Translations under genes and position numbers: made by a program
Assembly (NCBI GenBank): GCA_964576475.1
Contig: CAZNVG010000044.1
Span: 1-8,833, forward strand
DNA length: 8,833 nt
From: CAZNVG01 sp964576475
GTDB taxonomy: Bacteria > Patescibacteriota > Saccharimonadia > Saccharimonadales > CAZNVG01
Direction: 5' to 3'
Part shown: positions 5,086 through 8,833 of the stretch, piece after piece
Layout: the number at the start of each line of letters is the position of its first letter
How positions within the stretch are numbered: the first letter of the stretch is position 1
Notes under the pieces: generated by a model
What the model was told of the DNA's origin: nothing
Databases searched by the model: none
What the model saw: only the letters and a program-made list of their open reading frames with translations

Positions 5086-7668
5086 TTATCCTTTTAATTT
5101 ATCGGTATCTATGTAATCACGGATGTAACTGACGATTGATTCAGCCAAGCCTTCGCGGTGCAAACGGGTGTATTCGTCTAGGGTGATTTGGCCACTATTC
5201 GCCAGCTGCCCAAACTGTTTGCTGTCGATGGCGCTGCGAACAACGTCCGACGAAATGTAGGCATCAAACAGGCGGTATGCCAGGTGAAATAGCTCGGCGT
5301 CTTCTGACAGCTTCTCGGAAAGTTCTTTGGTTTGCACAAAATCATCAAATTTGTCAGCTATGATGGCGGCCTTCTTTTTCGGCTCGTCTATACGACCCAT
5401 GATAATATCGAGCGCCTCACCGAGCGAGATACGACGGTCAAGTTTGAAGTGCTTTTTGATTTTGTCGAGTGTCATAAAGTGGTTTGGCTTATCGAGTAAA
5501 TTGTTTTTGAGGTATTCCAATGCAGCAGCTGGGTTCTCTTGGTCGAGCTTGCGTAGTTCGGCGTCCTCACGCGTTTCTTCTACAAAGGCACGGAACATTT
5601 CTCGGTCAACAACCATACCCTCGCGGCCGACGGCCGCTGTTTCCGCGGTCTTAAGATTATCGTTCTCGCCAAGCTCAAACGCGCCGTAATGTGGCAAGGG
5701 GCCGTCGACAATCGTACCAGTCTCGCGCAGACCTGGTTCTGCTACAACAGTGGCCGCTGCAGGAATCTTTGGCACGGCAAGTGGTGCCTTGTAGTCATAT
5801 TTTTCATTGAAGTAGTCACACACCGCGAAAAAGTCTATGAGCTTGAAGCCCTGTTTGCGTTTAGTAATCACCTCTTCATCATGTGCATAGTCCGTGTAGG
5901 TAAATGCGTGGAGGCGGGTGCCGCGACCCTTCATCTGTATAAACTCACTCGGGCTAAATACTGGCCGCATAAACACCACGTTTTGCAGATCAGAACAGTC
6001 ATAGCCTGTCGTCATCATCCCGACCGTTACAGCGACGCGGGCGCGAGAACTCAGGTAGTTCTCAAGCCAGCGTGTATGGCCTAGTAGATCATTTTCGCTG
6101 AAACGCACTGTGTAGTTCTGTGCATCAGATACACGACTGGTGATTTGGATGGCAAAATCCGACTGATACTTGCCCGGCCAGCGTTCCATGGCGAGCTTGT
6201 TGAGGAAATTCACGACTTTTTCAGCGTGGTCCTGCGAAACGGCAAAGATGATAGATTTGCCTACCTCACCACTGATTGGATCTACATCGGCGTTATCGAG
6301 GAATGTCGTAGCTAACACTTCATTGGTCGCTTCGTTGAAGAACTTGCGCTCAAAATCACGTGCGCCATATACTTCGTCTACTTCGACTTCATCCTCAACG
6401 ACCTTATGAACGGCATAGCCCTCGTCACTGAGCAGCTGAGTGGTGATGTCAGTACGCGCATCGACGACAACTGGATTCACCAGGAATGGCCCATTGGGGT
6501 CATTCACGCCGTCTGTCAGACTATAGCGAAAAGTCGGCTGACCACTGTCGCAACCAAACGTCGTGTAGGTATCGAGCAGCTGGCGGCGCTCAAACTCACG
6601 CTCGGTGTTTTCATCCTCGTTCGTTCCCTTCAGGTAATCCTTTGGTGTAGCCGTAAGACCGACACGATAGCCGACGAAATACTCAAACACAGCACGAGCG
6701 TTGCCGCCTATGGAGCGATGCGCTTCATCACTGATAACAAGGTCAAAATCGGTCGGAGAGAATTCGTCGCGGTACCGGTAATTGGTCATCAGGCTTTGCA
6801 CAGTGCTTACCACTACCTGCGCCTTGCCCCAATCATCTTTGTGCTTTTTGTAGGTCAGGACAGTAAAGGCGGAACCGATAGTATTCGCAAAAGCGGTCTG
6901 CGCTTGTTCTTCGAGCTCAATCCTGTCTACCAGGAACAGGACGCGGTGTGCATTACCGGTTTTTAGGAATAGTTTAATAATACCTGCACATGTGAGTGTT
7001 TTGCCCGTACCTGTTGCCATTTCGAGCAAATAGCGTTTATTACCTTTATTGGCCGACTTTTGGATAGCTTTAATTGCCTCAACCTGGTACTGTCGCATAA
7101 TCTTAAGTTTTTTCTTTTCGATAAAGTCCTTACGCTCATCACCACCTGCAACGTATTCTGGTGCTTGCTCAAAACCAGGCATTTGAGACTTCGCGATGTA
7201 GGTCTCATCGATTATTTCCGCAGCGAGTGTTTCTGGTTTTGCCTGATATTTTTCGCTATCTTGAAGAGAAGATAAACTCGGAATCTTGGATATTGGCTCA
7301 GGATTACCCTCATACATATCCCAGAGGAAATGAACATTGCCATTGCTAAGGATAACGTAGCGCACGTGCATACCATTGGCGTAGTTACGCGCTTGTTCTT
7401 TTGCACTTAGAGGTGGGATACTCTCACGTTTGGCTTCAAGCACAGCGACGGGCTGTCTGTTGTCATCCAGGAGTAAATAGTCTATAAAACCTGCGTGAAT
7501 ATTTTCAAAATCATCACCTACGGTGTGAATATCAATACTTTCACCAGGGTTAAGACGTGTTTCAACATCAACATTTGCCCGGTTACTATCAGTGTCAAGT
7601 AATCGCCACCCAGATTCTTCCAGTAGTTTATTGATCTTCAGCCGCGCAGAAGCCTCTTTCTTACTCAT
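5086..7668 (-). CDS. hsdR: Type I restriction endonuclease subunit R, EcoEI-like (HsdR)
   Basis: The 860-aa protein is the motor and nuclease subunit. An N-terminal nuclease domain shows D63 and E78-A-K80 (the D...ExK pattern). The superfamily 2 helicase/translocase follows: a Q-Y-Q-V-E-A motif at 193-198, Walker A A-T-G-T-G-K-T (218-224), D-E-A-H (314-317), L-T-A-T-P (338-342), then in the second RecA lobe T-T-G-Y-D (553-557) and Q-M-K-G-R-G-T-R (578-585). A C-terminal helical region (about 690-860) should dock on the methyltransferase. The layout and length resemble EcoEI-type (type IB) subunits, slightly longer than usual. It is first in the hsdR-hsdMS-HEPN operon. No Shine-Dalgarno precedes its ATG; an extended -10 box lies 7 nt upstream. 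All motifs are intact, so it should be active with HsdM-HsdS. Confidence 0.96.
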   Translation of the reverse strand: MSKKEASARLKINKLLEESGWRLLDTDSNRANVDVETRLNPGESIDIHTVGDDFENIHAGFIDYLLLDDNRQPVAVLEAKRESIPPLSAKEQARNYANGMHVRYVILSNGNVHFLWDMYEGNPEPISKIPSLSSLQDSEKYQAKPETLAAEIIDETYIAKSQMPGFEQAPEYVAGGDERKDFIEKKKLKIMRQYQVEAIKAIQKSANKGNKRYLLEMATGTGKTLTCAGIIKLFLKTGNAHRVLFLVDRIELEEQAQTAFANTIGSAFTVLTYKKHKDDWGKAQVVVSTVQSLMTNYRYRDEFSPTDFDLVISDEAHRSIGGNARAVFEYFVGYRVGLTATPKDYLKGTNEDENTEREFERRQLLDTYTTFGCDSGQPTFRYSLTDGVNDPNGPFLVNPVVVDARTDITTQLLSDEGYAVHKVVEDEVEVDEVYGARDFERKFFNEATNEVLATTFLDNADVDPISGEVGKSIIFAVSQDHAEKVVNFLNKLAMERWPGKYQSDFAIQITSRVSDAQNYTVRFSENDLLGHTRWLENYLSSRARVAVTVGMMTTGYDCSDLQNVVFMRPVFSPSEFIQMKGRGTRLHAFTYTDYAHDEEVITKRKQGFKLIDFFAVCDYFNEKYDYKAPLAVPKIPAAATVVAEPGLRETGTIVDGPLPHYGAFELGENDNLKTAETAAVGREGMVVDREMFRAFVEETREDAELRKLDQENPAAALEYLKNNLLDKPNHFMTLDKIKKHFKLDRRISLGEALDIIMGRIDEPKKKAAIIADKFDDFVQTKELSEKLSEDAELFHLAYRLFDAYISSDVVRSAIDSKQFGQLANSGQITLDEYTRLHREGLAESIVSYIRDYIDTDKLKG

Positions 7669-7684
7669 TAGCTTGATTATAGCA
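7668..7684 (-). promoter_or_regulatory. Extended -10 promoter of hsdR, inside the radC stop
   Basis: Reading the minus strand, TGC-TATAAT (7684-7676) is a perfect -10 box with the TGn extension, and only 7 nt separate it from the ATG at 7668. No good -35 is visible, as is normal for extended -10 promoters. The transcript should start at or 1 nt before the start codon. The box overlaps the last codons and stop of radC, so read-through from radC could also feed hsdR. Confidence 0.6.
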
Positions 7685-8327
7685 AATTTATAGAGGAGAA
7701 ACTGGCCTTTGTCACAATAATGTGGTCTGTGAGATTAATACCGAGTAGGCTTGCAGAAGTCTCAAGTCGCCGAGTAATCTGTACATCCGCATCACTTGGT
7801 TTCAAATTTCCACTTGGATGGTTGTGGGCTACGATGATGCTGGCGGCGCGGTCTGTGATGGCATCGGCGAAGACCTCACGTGGATGAACGAGACTGCTTG
7901 TAAGCGTGCCTATGGTTATCACCCGTTTGGCAATGAGGCGGTTCGCGCCGTCGAGCGTCAGACAAACGAAATATTCTTGCTTCTTGTCGCGGATATTAGA
8001 AAGCTGTTCTACCGCCGCCTCGGGCGTATCGATAATTGGGCGACTTGAGTCAAGCAAATACCGTCCGGCAAGCTCAAAGCTAGCTAATAGCTCACTGATT
8101 TTGGCCGGGCCCAGCCCCTTCACGTGGTAGAGCACTTCCATGGTAATGCATCGCTTTTCTTTCAGGATTTTCAGGATATCTTTGGCTATTTTAGTCACGT
8201 CGGCCTCGGCATTGCCACTTCCAATAATCGCCATTATAAGCTCATGATCACTGAGAGCGGCAGGACCTTTGGAAATAAGCTTCTCGCGGGGTCGCATATC
8301 TTTGGGGGTTTGTTTTATGCTTCGCAT
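7677..8327 (-). CDS. radC: RadC family JAB/MPN-domain protein
   Basis: With the start chosen here, the protein is 216 aa. It opens M-R-S-I-K-Q-T-P-K-D-M-R-P-R-E-K-L, the usual RadC N-terminus, with an intervening helix-hairpin-helix V-K-G-L-G-P-A-K (69-76). The C-terminal JAB/MPN+ metal site is complete: H-P-R-E-V-F (E151), H-N-H-P-S-G (H168, H170) and D181. An upstream in-frame ATG at 8354 would add nine residues, but it lies upstream of the predicted -10 box and is foreign to the family, so I reject it. Despite the name, RadC proteins have no settled role in repair; members are common on mobile elements and beside defence genes. It ends over the hsdR promoter. Length is close to the family norm of about 220. 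Confidence 0.93.
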   Translation of the reverse strand: MRSIKQTPKDMRPREKLISKGPAALSDHELIMAIIGSGNAEADVTKIAKDILKILKEKRCITMEVLYHVKGLGPAKISELLASFELAGRYLLDSSRPIIDTPEAAVEQLSNIRDKKQEYFVCLTLDGANRLIAKRVITIGTLTSSLVHPREVFADAITDRAASIIVAHNHPSGNLKPSDADVQITRRLETSASLLGINLTDHIIVTKASFSSINLL

Positions 8328-8363
8328 AGTTTTAAGTATACGCAGCCTAAGCATAATTGCCAG
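8327..8363 (-). promoter_or_regulatory. radC promoter, predicted leaderless
   Basis: On the minus strand CTGGCA (8363-8358) and TATACT (8340-8335) are 17 bp apart. Seven nt separate TATACT, five of six matches to consensus, from the ATG at 8327. This supports the shorter radC start, because the ATG at 8354 would not be in the transcript. No Shine-Dalgarno is present. Confidence 0.55.
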
Positions 8364-8395
8364 GGTTCGATTGTGGGTGGGCTATGAGAGGTAAT

Positions 8396-8614
8396 TTATG
8401 TGGCGGAGGTGAGAGCGAATGATTGGGTTGCCAGCATGTCGCCGAGGCTCTCGGCTACTTTTTCTTGGGCGATTATCCTGACCGCCTCGGGCGAAATACC
8501 TGCCAAGTGCTGCATTACATAGTCGGCAACGCCTACCAGGCTCTGTATCTCCGCCGGGCCAAAGTTCTCTGGTGTCATGCCAGCTATCCATTCCTTTGTT
8601 TGTTTTGTTGTCAT
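8396..8614 (-). CDS. Unrecognised 72-aa protein
   Basis: I do not recognise this protein. It begins M-T-T-K-Q-T-K-E-W-I-A-G-M and continues with two or three probable helices, including P-A-E-I-Q-S-L-V-G-V-A-D-Y-V-M-Q-H-L and P-E-A-V-R-I-I-A-Q-E-K-V-A-E-S-L. It has no cysteine, membrane span or signal peptide and looks like a small soluble helical protein. Support for it being real comes from an extended -10 promoter placed 6 nt before the ATG, like the other first genes here, and from balanced amino-acid content. An overlapping frame at 8382-8591 is rich in Arg and Gly and looks like a shadow. The radC promoter lies shortly after its stop, so it is probably a separate unit, though no terminator is visible. 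Confidence 0.65.
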   Translation of the reverse strand: MTTKQTKEWIAGMTPENFGPAEIQSLVGVADYVMQHLAGISPEAVRIIAQEKVAESLGDMLATQSFALTSAT

Positions 8615-8629
8615 ATATTTATTGTACCA
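8614..8629 (-). promoter_or_regulatory. Extended -10 promoter of the 72-aa gene
   Basis: TGG-TACAAT (8629-8621, minus strand) provides a TGn-extended -10 box matching the consensus at five of six positions. It ends 6 nt before the ATG at 8614, so the message should be leaderless. No convincing -35 or Shine-Dalgarno is seen. Confidence 0.5.
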
Positions 8630-8656
8630 CCGAAGCCAAGCTAATCGGCCGCAGAA

Positions 8657-8669
8657 TTGATTTAATCAA
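8657..8669. repeat. Short palindrome between divergent genes
   Basis: TTGATT and AATCAA are exact reverse complements around a single central T. The left arm is also the proposed -35 box of the rightward gene. It is a possible operator, but six-base A+T-rich arms can arise by chance. Confidence 0.35.
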
Positions 8670-8694
8670 GTAAATTTGTTAATATGCACAAATT
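8657..8694 (+). promoter_or_regulatory. Promoter of the rightward gene at the window end
   Basis: TTGATT (8657-8662) and TAATAT (8680-8685) are separated by 17 bp; each matches the consensus at four of six positions. Nine nt lie between the -10 box and the ATG at 8695, leaving a leader of only about 2-3 nt. No Shine-Dalgarno is present. Confidence 0.4.
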
Positions 8695-8833
8695 ATGGCT
8701 TACTTCGAAAATTTGGCAGCTGATCTTGACCAGGCGCAGCACAGCAAAGATTTTGCGAGCCTTATTCCTACTACCGCTAGGGTTGCTTCGCTCCCCTTCG
8801 CAGTGGTCAAACAAGTCGCCGAGGTGCCTTCAT
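8695..8833 (+). CDS. Unrecognised protein, partial (C-terminus off the right edge)
   Basis: An open frame begins at an ATG and runs without a stop through 46 codons to the window end. It starts M-A-Y-F-E-N-L-A-A-D-L-D-Q-A-Q-H-S-K-D-F and continues with a moderately apolar stretch V-A-S-L-P-F-A-V-V-K-Q-V-A-E-V-P. I do not recognise it, and too little is visible for a function. Its reality is supported by normal-looking residue usage, a promoter just upstream, and the divergent arrangement with the 72-aa gene 80 bp away. It is the only substantial frame in this end of the window on the plus strand. Confidence 0.6.
   Translation, partial: MAYFENLAADLDQAQHSKDFASLIPTTARVASLPFAVVKQVAEVPS

Noticed and set aside
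5689..6084. Plus-strand open frame (131 codons) inside hsdR
   Set aside because: Antisense shadow of the second RecA lobe and following region; no start signals and an unbalanced composition.
6406..6966. Long plus-strand open frame (186 codons) inside hsdR
   Set aside because: It lies fully antisense to the conserved helicase region of hsdR, has no ribosome-binding site, and its translation resembles no family.
6963..7406. Two minus-strand frames overlapping hsdR in another register
   Set aside because: They share bases with the intact hsdR frame, which shows all motifs; no sign of a frameshift.
8328..8354. Longer radC start at 8354
   Set aside because: It lies upstream of the predicted -10 box and adds nine residues not found at the usual RadC N-terminus.
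8361..8380. tRNA-like T-loop (GGTTCGATT) downstream of the 72-aa gene
   Set aside because: The five bases on each side cannot form a T-stem, and no acceptor or anticodon arm is present.
8382..8591. Alternative minus-strand frame overlapping the 72-aa gene
   Set aside because: Rich in Arg, Gly and His with no promoter or ribosome-binding site; typical of an out-of-frame shadow.
1..8833. CRISPR array, insertion sequence, integrase or attachment site
   Set aside because: No regularly spaced repeats, transposase or integrase motifs, or flanking direct repeats around the cluster were found by eye.

Overview
The window is a compact bacterial defence and stress island of about 46% G+C (my estimate by eye). 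It carries nine complete genes and two cut by the window edges. The genetic code looks standard: the long genes contain no in-frame TGA and TGA is used as a stop. Every start I accept is ATG. I cannot name the organism. A small-genome lineage such as Patescibacteria/Saccharibacteria would fit the tight packing and the apparently leaderless first genes, but this is weak inference.

Left part (1-1203, minus strand): a three-gene unit read right to left. It encodes an XRE helix-turn-helix protein with a Panacea (DUF4065) domain, an overlapping gene for a RelE/HigB-like toxin candidate, and a small zinc-ribbon protein that runs off the left edge. The first two form a Panacea-type toxin-antitoxin pair.

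Centre left (1204-1953, plus strand): a divergent unit. It has a distal promoter, a leader of about 170 nt with several consecutive hairpins, a 12-bp perfect inverted repeat overlapping a possible second promoter, then a 75-aa DUF2188 protein and an 80-aa membrane protein.

Centre (1954-7668, minus strand): a type I restriction-modification operon in the order hsdR, a fused hsdM-hsdS gene, and a 224-aa unrecognised protein carrying the HEPN ribonuclease signature RNxxxH. Both junctions in this operon are 3-bp gaps, so the HEPN gene appears built into it. The two halves of the specificity module end in a near-identical 37-bp DNA repeat that could allow target-recognition domains to be exchanged.

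Right part (7669-8833): a radC-family gene whose stop codon overlaps the hsdR promoter, an unrecognised 72-aa gene, and the start of a divergent plus-strand gene cut by the right edge.

Two themes link the regions. First, the first gene of each transcription unit has a good -10 box only 6-9 nt before its ATG and no Shine-Dalgarno sequence, while internal genes have clear ones. The units therefore probably begin as leaderless or nearly leaderless mRNAs. Second, a DNA-targeting restriction system is joined to a putative RNA-targeting HEPN enzyme and lies next to a toxin-antitoxin module, which suggests layered anti-phage defence. That functional link is inference.
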